62,899 nt of DNA from Rhodocyclaceae bacterium (GTDB lineage: Bacteria > Pseudomonadota > Gammaproteobacteria > Burkholderiales > Rhodocyclaceae), in contig JAQTNK010000023.1 in the NCBI GenBank assembly GCA_028713915.1, forward strand, positions 1 to 62,899. The letters run 5' to 3'. How positions within the stretch are numbered: the stretch's first letter is position 1; every line of letters begins with the position of its first letter. Shown piece by piece: positions 35,668 to 43,747 of this stretch. The notes below the pieces were generated by a model. It searched no databases. It saw nothing but the letters and a program-made list of their open reading frames with translations, and was not told the origin of the DNA. The translations under genes and the position numbers were made by a program.

Positions 35668-35868
35668 ATGACCTCCGAACAAATCAAGACCCGCTTACGC
35701 CGTCAGGGCATCACGCTGACGCAGTGGGCCAAGGACCACGGCTACCCGCGCGCCGACGTCTACCGCGTGCTCAACGGCCAGTACAAATGCCACTACGGCC
35801 GGGCGCATGAAATCGCCGTGAAGCTCGGCATGAAGGCCGGCGCCGGCTCCGACCAGATGGCCGCCTGA
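35668..35868 (+). CDS. Early DNA-binding protein, Ner/Cro-like (first early gene)
   Basis: The 66-residue protein from the ATG at 35668 (AAGGAG 6 nt upstream) has MTSEQIKTRLRRQGITLTQW, then AKDHGYPRADVYRVLNGQYK, a compact helix-turn-helix. As first gene after the early promoter it matches Mu ner in place and size and may turn down early and repressor transcription. An ATG at 35653 in frame lacks a ribosome site. Confidence 0.75.
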   Translation: MTSEQIKTRLRRQGITLTQWAKDHGYPRADVYRVLNGQYKCHYGRAHEIAVKLGMKAGAGSDQMAA

Positions 35869-35870
35869 TC

Positions 35871-36209
35871 ATGGGACAGCAGCTACCTACTCGACTTCAA
35901 TCCGCCATCCGCGACGCGGCTCTCAATCTGCGTCTCCTCGATCTTCAAGTGCGCCGTCCTTCATTCGTCTCCTCCACGCCTCCTTACGAGGAGCTCACCA
36001 TTCCCGCCGAAAACGTCCGCCAGAGACGCGCCGAACTGGCCGCGAAGGGCATCAACCTGCGTGAGTTCTGCGCTGAGCGCGGTATCGGCTACCAGGCCGC
36101 TCGCGAACTCCTCATCGGCAAGTCCAAGGGCCGCCGCGGCAAGGCGCACCAGGCCGCCGTCGCCCTGGGCCTCAAGCCGGATCCCGCCACTCTCAAGCTC
36201 GCCGCCTGA
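35871..36209 (+). CDS. Second early HTH protein, paralogous to the Ner-like protein
   Basis: The last about 65 residues (GINLREFCAERGIGYQAARE, then GKSKGRRGKAHQAAVALGLK) align with the preceding Ner-like protein (G-I-x-L..., GRAHEIAVKLGMK), so the two genes look like a tandem duplication. The ATG at 35871 gives 112 residues but has no ribosome site, and its extra N terminus looks unlike protein of this family. An ATT at 36000 with GAGGAG 6 nt upstream would give 69 residues, the same size as the paralogue. Confidence 0.65.
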   Translation: MGQQLPTRLQSAIRDAALNLRLLDLQVRRPSFVSSTPPYEELTIPAENVRQRRAELAAKGINLREFCAERGIGYQAARELLIGKSKGRRGKAHQAAVALGLKPDPATLKLAA

Positions 36210-36220
36210 AAGGAACTGCC

Positions 36221-36502
36221 ATGCCCGCCATTCCGATCATCCACGTCAAACCCGCCTCCGCGCTCCGGCTCGGCGGGGCGCACTTCTTCGAGCCCATCAC
36301 CGAATCCCAGCGCCGCTGCATCGGGGTCGATGCCGAGGCCGGCGCCTGCGAGCGGCCCATCGATCTCCACGTCCAGGCCGCGGGGCAGCGCTCCATGACG
36401 GAGATGACGGTCGACGAGGCCGAAGCGCTGATTGCCTGTCTCGCGCACGCTGTCGCCCTGCGTCGCAATGCCGATGCGGACCTGGCCGGGAAGGCCGCGT
36501 GA
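36221..36502 (+). CDS. Early phage protein of unknown function (93 aa)
   Basis: It encodes MPAIPIIHVKPASALRLGGA, then RRCIGVDAEAGACERPIDLH and MTVDEAEALIACLAHAVALR. AAAGGAACTGCC before the ATG is a fair ribosome site. It is not assigned to a family; the C-terminal helix pair resembles small phage regulators. Confidence 0.6.
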   Translation: MPAIPIIHVKPASALRLGGAHFFEPITESQRRCIGVDAEAGACERPIDLHVQAAGQRSMTEMTVDEAEALIACLAHAVALRRNADADLAGKAA

Positions 36503-36549
36503 CGCAATGGATCGCGCACAAGCCATCCGCATGAACGCAAAGACGCTTC

Positions 36550-36825
36550 TCACCGATCCTGCCCTCCTTGATCGCCTCGCGGCGCTTGCCTTTGGGCGTT
36601 CCAGCCGTCGCAAAGAATTGTTGCCATCTCAAACACGTACAGCAGATCCTCACGCGCCCTCTGGTGGCCCGGTTCCCGCTCCATCACGTTCCAGAATTCC
36701 GCTTCCAGGGTGCCACGGTCAATCAGGCCGTTGTCCTCCAAATGTCCAAGAAGCATGCCCAGGAACAGGCGCATTGCCGAGAGCCGGTGCTCCAGCGCTG
36801 TCACGTGAATTTCGTTGCCCGGCAT
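36550..36825 (-). CDS. Antisense small protein inside the early arm (91 aa)
   Basis: This leftward gene has a strong ribosome site (AAGGAGGTAGCC before the ATG at 36825) and protein-like composition: MPGNEIHVTALEHRLSAMRL, then FLGMLLGHLEDNGLIDRGTL and EDLLYVFEMATILCDGW. The plus strand over the same stretch has no convincing gene. It is the only leftward gene in the early arm, so its expression would oppose early transcription. Function unknown. Confidence 0.6.
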   Translation of the reverse strand: MPGNEIHVTALEHRLSAMRLFLGMLLGHLEDNGLIDRGTLEAEFWNVMEREPGHQRAREDLLYVFEMATILCDGWNAQRQAPRGDQGGQDR

Positions 36826-36933
36826 GGCTACCTCCTTGCGCGTCATCTGCCTGCCACTTTATCCCCATGCAACGCGCTTGCATATTACCAAACCGCGTTT
36901 TTGTTTGTCATCTTCCTGGGAGGGAACTTTCCA

Positions 36934-37407
36934 ATGAGCCGTCGTGATTGGAAGAAGCTGCGGCCGCGAAGTCTGCCGCACGCAATGGAACTGTGCCTGG
37001 CGCATGCCAAGGAGCGGCACAACCGCTCGGTCGAGCAGGTCGCCGACCTGATGGCATTGCCCAACAAGTGGCGCCTCTACAAGTGGGTCGAGAACGCCGA
37101 CATGCCGTCCCGCCACATCCTGGGCTTCGAGCACGCCTGCGGCATCGACTACATGACGCAATACCACGCCCACTCCGGACGCCGGCTGCTGATCGACATC
37201 CCCACCGGGCGCCCCGTCGAGGCCGAAGACCTGCACCGGCTGCAGGCGATGACCAACGACGCCGTCGGCGCGCTGATTGCCTTCGCCAGCGGCGGCGCGA
37301 CCGCGGATGAAGTGATCGCCGCCACCACGCACGCAATGGAAGGCCTCGCGTGGCATCGCGCCAACGTCGAAAAGCATCTGCAGCCGGAACTGGAGCTGGA
37401 CGCATGA
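36934..37407 (+). CDS. Early phage protein with N-terminal HTH-like region (157 aa)
   Basis: GGGAGGG precedes the ATG at 36934. The product has SLPHAMELCLAHAKERHNRS, VEQVADLMALPNKWRLYKWV and ENADMPSRHILGFEHACGID, reminiscent of phage CII/CP76-type regulators, then a helical C terminus (GGATADEVIAATTHAMEGLA). Its stop overlaps the next start as ATGA. The regulator assignment is tentative. Confidence 0.62.
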   Translation: MSRRDWKKLRPRSLPHAMELCLAHAKERHNRSVEQVADLMALPNKWRLYKWVENADMPSRHILGFEHACGIDYMTQYHAHSGRRLLIDIPTGRPVEAEDLHRLQAMTNDAVGALIAFASGGATADEVIAATTHAMEGLAWHRANVEKHLQPELELDA

Positions 37408-37715
37408 TCGAGAAGAAAGACCGCCAGTCCGCCCGCCGCGCGATTCGCGCCATTTGGATTCTCCAGGGCCACACCCTGGAAGGCCTGCGCCTGACGGCCA
37501 TCGCCGAAGGGCTGCAGACCAGTCTGCCGAATGCCTACCGGGACATGATGACCCTCGCCGACGAGGGCGTCGCCGAGCGCATCCCGGGGAAGGAAGACAG
37601 CTGGCGCCTGACGCCGAAGATCGTCCAGGTCGCCCGCGCCACCGGCGAGGAGTTCGCTCGCCACCGGGCCAAGATCGATGAGTTCGAACAACGCTACAGC
37701 CGCGAACCGCGGTAG
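37404..37715 (+). CDS. Winged-helix early regulator (103 aa)
   Basis: It encodes MIEKKDRQSARRAIRAIWIL, GHTLEGLRLTAIAEGLQTSL, PNAYRDMMTLADEGVAERIP and SWRLTPKIVQVARATGEEFA. This is the IclR-like winged-helix pattern seen in small Mu-like phage proteins just before DUF3102. The ATG overlaps the preceding stop. Confidence 0.7.
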   Translation: MIEKKDRQSARRAIRAIWILQGHTLEGLRLTAIAEGLQTSLPNAYRDMMTLADEGVAERIPGKEDSWRLTPKIVQVARATGEEFARHRAKIDEFEQRYSREPR

Positions 37716-37726
37716 GGAGAAGAAAC

Positions 37727-38653
37727 ATGGCACGCAAGAAGACCGTTGCACCGCCGGTGCAGCAAGGGCCGGAGTTCGTGGGTAAAACCCCGCCGGCGAT
37801 GGCGGCATCCGAGGAGCACATGAACCTGGCGATCCGCGAGGCCGCGGGCAATGCCCAGGCGCTGGCCGAGCAACTCGGCTACGAGGGCGCCCTGACGGTC
37901 GGGTCGCTGGAGGACGAGATTCGCTTCTACCAGCGGCGCACGGTGGAAGCCAGCCTGGAGCTGGGCAAGCGGCTGATGCTGCTCAAGGAGATCACCCCGC
38001 ATGGCGAATTCGGGCAGCGCATCGAACTGCTCGGAATCAGCCAACAGATGGGGCGGAAATTTATGATGGCGACCCTGAAATTCTCAAAACGCTCGTCAAC
38101 GAGCGTTTTGACCGCCGCCGGCACCCAGACCAAGCTGCTCGAGCTGTTGGTGCTGGATGAAGACGAAATCGCCGAACTGGAAGACGGCGGCAGCGCACGG
38201 GGAATCGAGCTGGACGACGTCGCCACCATGACCGTGACGGAACTTCGATCCGCCCTGCGCGAAGGCCGCGAAGAGCAAAAGGCCACCGAGCGTGTGCTCG
38301 AGGAGAAAAACAAGAAGCTCGACGAGTTGGCCAAGAAGGGGCGCCGCAAGTCCGCCGATCCCTGGCCCGACGAGGTCGCCGGCCTCAAGGACGATCTGCA
38401 CGGCCTGGGCAAGGTCCTCGACGAAGCCCTGGGCAAGCACCTGACGCTGGTCGACGCCACCGAGATCGAAATCGGGAAATATGCCGACGGCGAAACGAAT
38501 CCCGACGCCCTGACCGGATACAAGACGGTCGTCCACCACCTCGGCGAGCAGATCGAGCGCATCTGCACCCTGGCGGCCGGGCTGCGCGCCGAGTTCGAAA
38601 CGCGGCTGTCCGGCTACGTCGATCTCGACAAAACGCACATCCTGCCCGACTGA
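37727..38653 (+). CDS. DUF3102 family phage protein
   Basis: The 308-residue product includes the DUF3102 core (LEDEIRFYQRRTVEASLELG, KRLMLLKEITPHGEFGQRIE, LLGISQQMGRKFMMATLKFS), then a charged coiled coil (EEKNKKLDELAKKGRRKS). The family is common just upstream of transposase genes in Mu-like phages; its role is not established. The coding sequence contains a perfect 12-bp inverted repeat at 38085-38110, at a poorly conserved spot (KFSKRSSTSVLTAAG). Confidence 0.8.
   Translation: MARKKTVAPPVQQGPEFVGKTPPAMAASEEHMNLAIREAAGNAQALAEQLGYEGALTVGSLEDEIRFYQRRTVEASLELGKRLMLLKEITPHGEFGQRIELLGISQQMGRKFMMATLKFSKRSSTSVLTAAGTQTKLLELLVLDEDEIAELEDGGSARGIELDDVATMTVTELRSALREGREEQKATERVLEEKNKKLDELAKKGRRKSADPWPDEVAGLKDDLHGLGKVLDEALGKHLTLVDATEIEIGKYADGETNPDALTGYKTVVHHLGEQIERICTLAAGLRAEFETRLSGYVDLDKTHILPD
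38085..38110. repeat. Perfect 12-bp inverted repeat within the DUF3102 gene
   Basis: CAAAACGCTCGT, CA, ACGAGCGTTTTG. Both arms are flanked by A/T runs, so it resembles a bidirectional terminator or a protein-binding site and lies about 0.55 kb upstream of the transposase gene. Confidence 0.7.
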
Positions 38654-38666
38654 TCCGGAGCCCGCC

Positions 38667-40409
38667 ATGTCCCTGGCACCTGACCATCGCGAGCACCTGG
38701 CCGAGATTGCGCGGCGCCTGGATGCTTCGCGTCACGGCGAAAGCGCGGCGATCGTCGAAGAGGCCTGCGGCTTCTATGGCTGGAGCGTCGCCAAGCTCTA
38801 CACGCGCCTCAAGGCCGACGTCGGCTGGTCTTCCGGGCGCAAGGCGCGCTCCGACAAGGGATCGACCTGCGTTCCGGTGGCCAGCCTGGAAATGCTGGCG
38901 ACGATGCAAAAGGAATCGATCCGCGCCAACGGCAAGCAGATCATGCACACGCCGACGAGCGCCTCGGTGCTGTCGGTCAATGACGTCTCGCTGCCGGTCT
39001 CCAACGGCCAGCTCAATCGCCTGATGCGCGCCCGCAAGCTCGACGTGGCGACGCAGGCCCAGGCCGACGCGCCGGTGCGCATGCGCAGCCTGCACCCGAA
39101 CCATGTCCATCAGGTCGATCCGTCGCTCTGCGTCCTGTACTACATGAAGGGCCAGCAGGCCATGATGGACGCGGACAAGTTCTACAAGAACAAGCTGGAG
39201 AACTACGCCAAGATCAAGCTCAAGGTGTGGCGCTACGTGCTCTACGACCACACCAGCGGCCTTCTGGCGGTGCGCTACTTCGAGGCGGCCGGCGAGAACA
39301 CGCCGACGCTGTTCGAGTTCCTGATGTGGTGCTGGGGCCGCCAGGAGGGGCGCGAGTTCCACGGCGTGCCGCGCATCCTGGTGTGGGACAAGGGCAGCGC
39401 CAACAAGGCCGCCGTCATCAAGAGCCTGCTCGAAGGCCTGGAGGTGATGCCGATCGAGCACGCCGCCGGCAAGGCGCGCGTCAAAGGTGGCGTCGAGTGC
39501 GGCAACAACATCATCGAGTGCAAATTCGAAAGCCGCCTGAAGTTCCAACCGGTGAGCTCTGTCGCCGAATTGAACGCCGCGGCGCTGGCCTGGCAGAACG
39601 CCTTCAACGCCGACATGATCCCGCGCGAGAGCAACGCGCTGCGCCGCCGCGGCATGGTGCCGACGGCGCGCTACGACCTCTGGCGCCGCATCAAGGCGGC
39701 CGAGCTGCGCATCCTGCCGGACGTGGAAATCTGCCGGCCGCTCCTGGAGGGCAAGGAGCTCGTGCGCAAGGTGCGCGGGCTGGCCATCACCTTCAAGCAT
39801 CCCGCGGCCGACGCCACGCGCAGCTATCGCGTGGCCGGCCTGGACGGCATCTGCGAGGGCGACGAGATCGCGGTGCGTCCGCTGCTCTACGGCGACTGCG
39901 CGATCCACGTGCGCGTGCCGCGCTACGACGGCGAAGACCTGGTCTATCGCCTGGAGGCCGATGCGCTGCCCGATGAATTCGGCCTGCCGCGCACCGCGGC
40001 CGTGTGGAACGAGAGCTACAAGTCGAATCCCGACACTGCCGCCGACCAGGCCGCCAAGCGCATGGACGCGCTGGCCTATCCGGGCGAAGACGCGGAAAAG
40101 CAGCGCCAGAAACAGGCCGCGCCCTTCGGCGGCACTCTGGACGCGCATTCACACCTGGCGGATATCGCGATCCCGACGGCGCTGCCGCGGCGCGGTTCCG
40201 AGATCAACGTGCCCGACCGCCTGCAGCTGGAAGTGAAGCCGCTCAACCAGGTGCAGATGGCCTCCGCACTCTCGCGCGTGATTGATGGATGGGGCCCCGA
40301 CATGTTCGCGTTGATGACAAAGCTCTATCCGGACGGGGCGCTCGAAGCGGACCTGCCGGCAGTCGTGGAACGGTTGAAGTCGACGCCCCGGCTGGTGGCC
40401 GTGGGCTGA
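38667..40409 (+). CDS. Transposase, Mu A-like (DDE/RNase H-fold)
   Basis: The 580-residue protein has a short N-terminal DNA-binding region (FYGWSVAKLYTRLKADVGW), then an rve-type catalytic core with Asp151 (VHQVDPS), Asp241 (LVWDKGSAN) and Glu277 (VKGGVECGNN), a D-35-E spacing, and a C-terminal beta-barrel and tail (EINVPDRLQLEVKPLNQVQM) that likely contacts the B protein. It lacks the extended N-terminal enhancer-binding domain of Mu A. A GGAG site precedes the ATG. A stem-loop follows the gene. Confidence 0.93.
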   Translation: MSLAPDHREHLAEIARRLDASRHGESAAIVEEACGFYGWSVAKLYTRLKADVGWSSGRKARSDKGSTCVPVASLEMLATMQKESIRANGKQIMHTPTSASVLSVNDVSLPVSNGQLNRLMRARKLDVATQAQADAPVRMRSLHPNHVHQVDPSLCVLYYMKGQQAMMDADKFYKNKLENYAKIKLKVWRYVLYDHTSGLLAVRYFEAAGENTPTLFEFLMWCWGRQEGREFHGVPRILVWDKGSANKAAVIKSLLEGLEVMPIEHAAGKARVKGGVECGNNIIECKFESRLKFQPVSSVAELNAAALAWQNAFNADMIPRESNALRRRGMVPTARYDLWRRIKAAELRILPDVEICRPLLEGKELVRKVRGLAITFKHPAADATRSYRVAGLDGICEGDEIAVRPLLYGDCAIHVRVPRYDGEDLVYRLEADALPDEFGLPRTAAVWNESYKSNPDTAADQAAKRMDALAYPGEDAEKQRQKQAAPFGGTLDAHSHLADIAIPTALPRRGSEINVPDRLQLEVKPLNQVQMASALSRVIDGWGPDMFALMTKLYPDGALEADLPAVVERLKSTPRLVAVG

Positions 40410-40415
40410 ATGAAT

Positions 40416-40437
40416 TCGGCCCGCAGAAGCGGGCCGA
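40416..40437 (+). terminator. Stem-loop after the transposase gene
   Basis: TCGGCCCGC-AGAA-GCGGGCCGA, a perfect 9-bp stem 7 nt after the transposase stop. No T-run follows, so it may attenuate or stabilise rather than end transcription into the B gene. Confidence 0.5.
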
Positions 40438-40526
40438 GGGTGGTCGGTGGTGGAACACCGGCCGGTGCAATGGAGATTGCGAAGGGAGATTGTACGTGAA
40501 ATCCGAAGCGAAACAGGAGGCGCGCC

Positions 40527-41783
40527 ATGCCAGCCGCCGTCCGTAAATTCAGGGGGTGCGAATACATGCCGCTCAAGCTCAAAGGGATACTGGTTAAGCA
40601 CGGCATCTCTCAGCCGGTGCTCGCCAATGCCATTTGCCAGAAGAACGGCGTGCCGATCTCGAAGACCTCGGTGTCGTTCATCGTCAATTGGGGCATGTTC
40701 CCGAAGTCGACGCCGATGGAAGACGTCCGGCACCAGGCGGAAGACTTCCTGCGCGCCCGCGGCGTGCCGGATGCCGAAATCGCGACGGCCTGGGAGGCCG
40801 AAGGCAATGACGACATGCGCCTGGTGCATCCGGTCGGTTCACGCCTGGCCGTCTCGACCATCGCGGCCGAGAAGCGCGCCGCCAAGCTCGCGCTGCTCAA
40901 AGAATCAACCATCGAACCTGTGGAGACGACCATGCTTTCCCCCGCCGCCAAGCGCCATTTCAAGCTGTTCCGCGACCCGTTCCAGGAGGACGTGTCCGGC
41001 CCCGACGACGTGTTCCTATCGACCGAGCAGCGCTACATCAGCGAGGCGATGTTCCAGACGGCCAAGCACGGCGGATTCCTTGCCGTCGCCGGCGAGTCGG
41101 GCAGCGGCAAGAGCACGCTGCGCAAGCTGCTGCTCGACCGCATCAAGGGGCAGCCGATTCGCGTGATATTCCCGCAGGCGATCGACAAACAGCGCCTGAC
41201 CACCGAGCATATCTGCCAGGCGATCATCAACGACCTGGCGCCGGGTTCCAAGTTCAAGTCCAGCCGCGAAGGGCAGGCGCGCCAGGTCAAGGACGTGCTG
41301 ATGCAGTCGTCGGGCGCCGACAACAGCCACGTGCTGCTGATCGAGGAGGCACACGATCTCTCCATCGGCACGCTCAAGTATCTCAAGCGCTTTTTCGAGC
41401 TGGAGGACGGCTTCAAAAAGCTGCTGGCAATCGTCCTGATCGGCCAGACGGAACTGCGCGACAAGCTCGACGAGCAGCGCTACCCGGATGCGCGCGAGGT
41501 GATCCGCCGCTGCGAGCTGGCCGAACTGATGCCGCTCAATGCAGACCTCGAAAAATACCTGGCGCACAAGTTCAAGCGCGTCGGCCTGGAACTGTCGATG
41601 CTCTTCGCCGACGATGCTTTCGACGGCATCCGCGCGCGGCTGACGAAGACCAAGCCTGGGCGGCGCGAGGTGTATTCGCAGCTCTATCCGCTGGTGGTCA
41701 ACAACCTGGTCACCAAGGCCATGAACCGCGCCGCTGATCTCGGCATTCCGACGATCAGCGGCGACCTGGTGCGGGAGCTGTGA
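40527..41783 (+). CDS. DNA transposition AAA+ ATPase, Mu B-like
   Basis: The 418-residue protein has an N-terminal XRE-like HTH (LKGILVKHGISQPVLANAIC), Walker A GESGSGKS at 189-196 and Walker B LLIEEAHD at 270-277, with the ExeA/TniB-type core (RYISEAMFQTAKHGGFLAVA). It should bind target DNA and activate the transposase, giving target immunity. AGGAGG 7 nt before the ATG at 40527 supports that start over the later ATG at 40566. Confidence 0.92.
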   Translation: MPAAVRKFRGCEYMPLKLKGILVKHGISQPVLANAICQKNGVPISKTSVSFIVNWGMFPKSTPMEDVRHQAEDFLRARGVPDAEIATAWEAEGNDDMRLVHPVGSRLAVSTIAAEKRAAKLALLKESTIEPVETTMLSPAAKRHFKLFRDPFQEDVSGPDDVFLSTEQRYISEAMFQTAKHGGFLAVAGESGSGKSTLRKLLLDRIKGQPIRVIFPQAIDKQRLTTEHICQAIINDLAPGSKFKSSREGQARQVKDVLMQSSGADNSHVLLIEEAHDLSIGTLKYLKRFFELEDGFKKLLAIVLIGQTELRDKLDEQRYPDAREVIRRCELAELMPLNADLEKYLAHKFKRVGLELSMLFADDAFDGIRARLTKTKPGRREVYSQLYPLVVNNLVTKAMNRAADLGIPTISGDLVREL

Positions 41784-42100
41784 TGCACGACTCGACCTCG
41801 AAAGACTGGATCAAGACGGCCGTGCTCCTGCTGGTGCTGCTGCTCGCCTACGGCGCGGCCGGGCGCATGGAGTTCGACGACGCCCGCACCGGCGAGGAGG
41901 CCGCGCGCCAGGCGCGCGAGCTGGTGATGGCCGCGCAGTGGTGCGGCCCCAAGCCTGGCCAGCGGTCCGTGCAGGAATGGCGCGACGGCCGGCTGCATTG
42001 CGAGATCTACGAGCACACCGGCTACGGCCGCACCAAGCGCATCGTCGCCCAGCTGGACGCGCCGGCGCTTTCCTATCCGCTCGGCAACGAAGGGGAATGA
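41783..42100 (+). CDS. Small membrane-anchored early protein (105 aa)
   Basis: Its ATG overlaps the stop of the B gene (TGATG). The product has one N-terminal membrane segment (WIKTAVLLLVLLLAYGAAG) and a soluble part with WCGPKPGQRSVQEWRDGRLH and two cysteines. No family recognised; it could be a superinfection-exclusion type protein, but that is only a guess from topology. Confidence 0.65.
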   Translation: MHDSTSKDWIKTAVLLLVLLLAYGAAGRMEFDDARTGEEAARQARELVMAAQWCGPKPGQRSVQEWRDGRLHCEIYEHTGYGRTKRIVAQLDAPALSYPLGNEGE

Positions 42101-42101
42101 C

Positions 42102-43010
42102 ATGACGACGAGTTACATCCCGGAAGAAGGCAGCAAAGAGGAGAGGGCGATCGCCTTCGTCTTCAAGCACGGCTCAGCGCGCACGCCGACGCTCAGCTGC
42201 GCCGTCGGCATCGCGCCGTCTGACGTCGATGAGTTGATGGCGCCGGCCGTCGAACATGGCCTCCTCACGGCTTGCGACGTGACGACGCCCTCGGGACCGG
42301 CGAAGGAATACCGGGCGGCGGGAACGGTGAAGACGTCGAGCTTCAATCCGACCATTTTTCCGAAGGCGCCGGCGGCGCCTGCAGCGCAGCTCCCCGATAT
42401 GCCTGCATACAAGCCCGAAACAAAAGGTCGCGCCGAGCGCGCAGTGCAACTGGAGAAGGAGCTGCAGGTGACCACTGCGATACCCGCGCGCCGCGGTGCG
42501 GAGACGTCGAAGGCGAAGCCGGCGGCCAAGGCAACCCGCTCGCCGCGCGGCGATCGCCAGAAGCAAGTGGTCGACGTTCTGGCAAATCGCCAGGCGCCGA
42601 CCACCGTCGCGGAATTGCACGCCCTGATGCCCGACGCGACGCATCACGCCCTGGCGCGTGCGGTCCGCAAGGCCGAAGGCAAAGGCGCGCTCGATTCCGT
42701 GGGCGTCGGCGGCCGTGTGCGCGCCTATTTCGTGCCCGGTGCCGGCCAGGTTGAAGCCAAAGCCAAGCCGGCCGCCGAGGGACAGAAAACTGTAGCCAAG
42801 GTGCAGAAAAACGCAGTACCTGCGCCGGCCAAATTGCAGCCCGAAACTGCAATTCCGCCGTTTCGCTGCGGCATCTACAGCGACGGCGCGCTGCGTCTCG
42901 ACGGTGACATGATCATCGACGAGGCCGGCGGCGTCATTCTCTCCAAGGCGCAGGCCGGCATCGTTGTCGATTATCTGCGCCGCGTCGACATGCTCGAGCT
43001 GGGAGCCTGA
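42102..43010 (+). CDS. Early phage protein with two winged-helix-like segments (302 aa)
   Basis: The N terminus (SKEERAIAFVFKHGSARTPT) and a middle part (GDRQKQVVDVLANRQAPTTV, then AELHALMPDATHHALARAVR) look like winged-helix domains separated by Ala/Pro/Lys linkers. The C terminus (CGIYSDGALRLDGD, then LSKAQAGIVVDYLRRVDML) is a separate small domain. It is probably DNA-binding. The ATG follows the preceding stop by 1 nt. Confidence 0.65.
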   Translation: MTTSYIPEEGSKEERAIAFVFKHGSARTPTLSCAVGIAPSDVDELMAPAVEHGLLTACDVTTPSGPAKEYRAAGTVKTSSFNPTIFPKAPAAPAAQLPDMPAYKPETKGRAERAVQLEKELQVTTAIPARRGAETSKAKPAAKATRSPRGDRQKQVVDVLANRQAPTTVAELHALMPDATHHALARAVRKAEGKGALDSVGVGGRVRAYFVPGAGQVEAKAKPAAEGQKTVAKVQKNAVPAPAKLQPETAIPPFRCGIYSDGALRLDGDMIIDEAGGVILSKAQAGIVVDYLRRVDMLELGA

Positions 43011-43011
43011 C

Positions 43012-43377
43012 ATGGCCTCGAACCACAACGGCATGACCGAACGCATCCTCGACCACCTGCGCGTTCACGGCCCCGCCACGCGCCGCGCGCTGCGTGATGC
43101 GCTCGGCGTGCGCCTGGGAAACATCAATGCGCTCCTCGAGCGCCACATCGATGCCGGCCTGGTGCTCATCGGGCGCGCCGAGACGGGGAGCTCCGTCATC
43201 TGCTACCGGCTGAACGCACAGGCGCCTGCAGGCATCAGGCCGGCCGGATTCTCGCCCACCGCGGCGACGCGGACCTGCCTGAGTTGCGGGAATCCATTCC
43301 ACAGCTCCGGCCCCATGAATCGCATGTGCTACGCCTGCCGCCGCAGCAGCGCCGACGTCAGCCCGTTCGCCTGCTAG
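43012..43377 (+). CDS. Winged-helix protein with C-terminal zinc knuckle (121 aa)
   Basis: MTERILDHLRVHGPATRRAL and RDALGVRLGNINALLERHID form a winged-helix pattern; the end carries CLSCGNPFHSS and CYACRRS, a C4 zinc finger. It is likely to bind DNA. It is coupled to the preceding gene (1-nt gap). Confidence 0.68.
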   Translation: MASNHNGMTERILDHLRVHGPATRRALRDALGVRLGNINALLERHIDAGLVLIGRAETGSSVICYRLNAQAPAGIRPAGFSPTAATRTCLSCGNPFHSSGPMNRMCYACRRSSADVSPFAC

Positions 43378-43387
43378 GGAGACATCT

Positions 43388-43747
43388 ATGGCCACCGTCC
43401 AGAACCTCGTCGATGCGCTTGCCGCCGGCCACCGCGGGCATGATCGCGGCATTTCCGCGATCCGTCTCGCCGCGCGCCTCGACATCCCGCCGCGCATGCT
43501 GCGCGAGCTGATCGCGCAGGCCAACATGGAAGGCCACGCGGTCGGTGGCCACCCGCGCCGCGGCTACTTCATGGCGGCCAATCCCGAGGAGGCCAAGGAG
43601 ATCGCCTACCACCTGATCCACCGCGCGAAGTTCGGCTTGCTGCGCGCGTCTCGCATTCTCGGCAAGCCCATCCTCGAACTCGCCGGCCAGATGACTCTGG
43701 ACGACGTCGAATCTCAACAAGGAGCAGAACCATGTCAGCAGTCGTAG
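43388..43747 (+). CDS. Early phage HTH protein (119 aa)
   Basis: It encodes DRGISAIRLAARLDIPPRML, RELIAQANMEGHAVGGHPRR and GYFMAANPEEAKEIAYHLIH, a DNA-binding-like fold. AGGGAGACATCT before the ATG is a good ribosome site. Its 3' end overlaps the DUF3164 gene by 16 nt. Function not established. Confidence 0.68.
   Translation: MATVQNLVDALAAGHRGHDRGISAIRLAARLDIPPRMLRELIAQANMEGHAVGGHPRRGYFMAANPEEAKEIAYHLIHRAKFGLLRASRILGKPILELAGQMTLDDVESQQGAEPCQQS

Noticed and set aside
36432-36947. Plus-strand open frame of 171 codons (MPVSRTLSPC...) or its shorter form from 36507
   Set aside because: After about 35 codons its composition (Pro/Ser/Arg/Cys rich) is that of a shadow frame. The minus-strand gene 36550-36825 and the plus gene at 36934 explain the stretch better.
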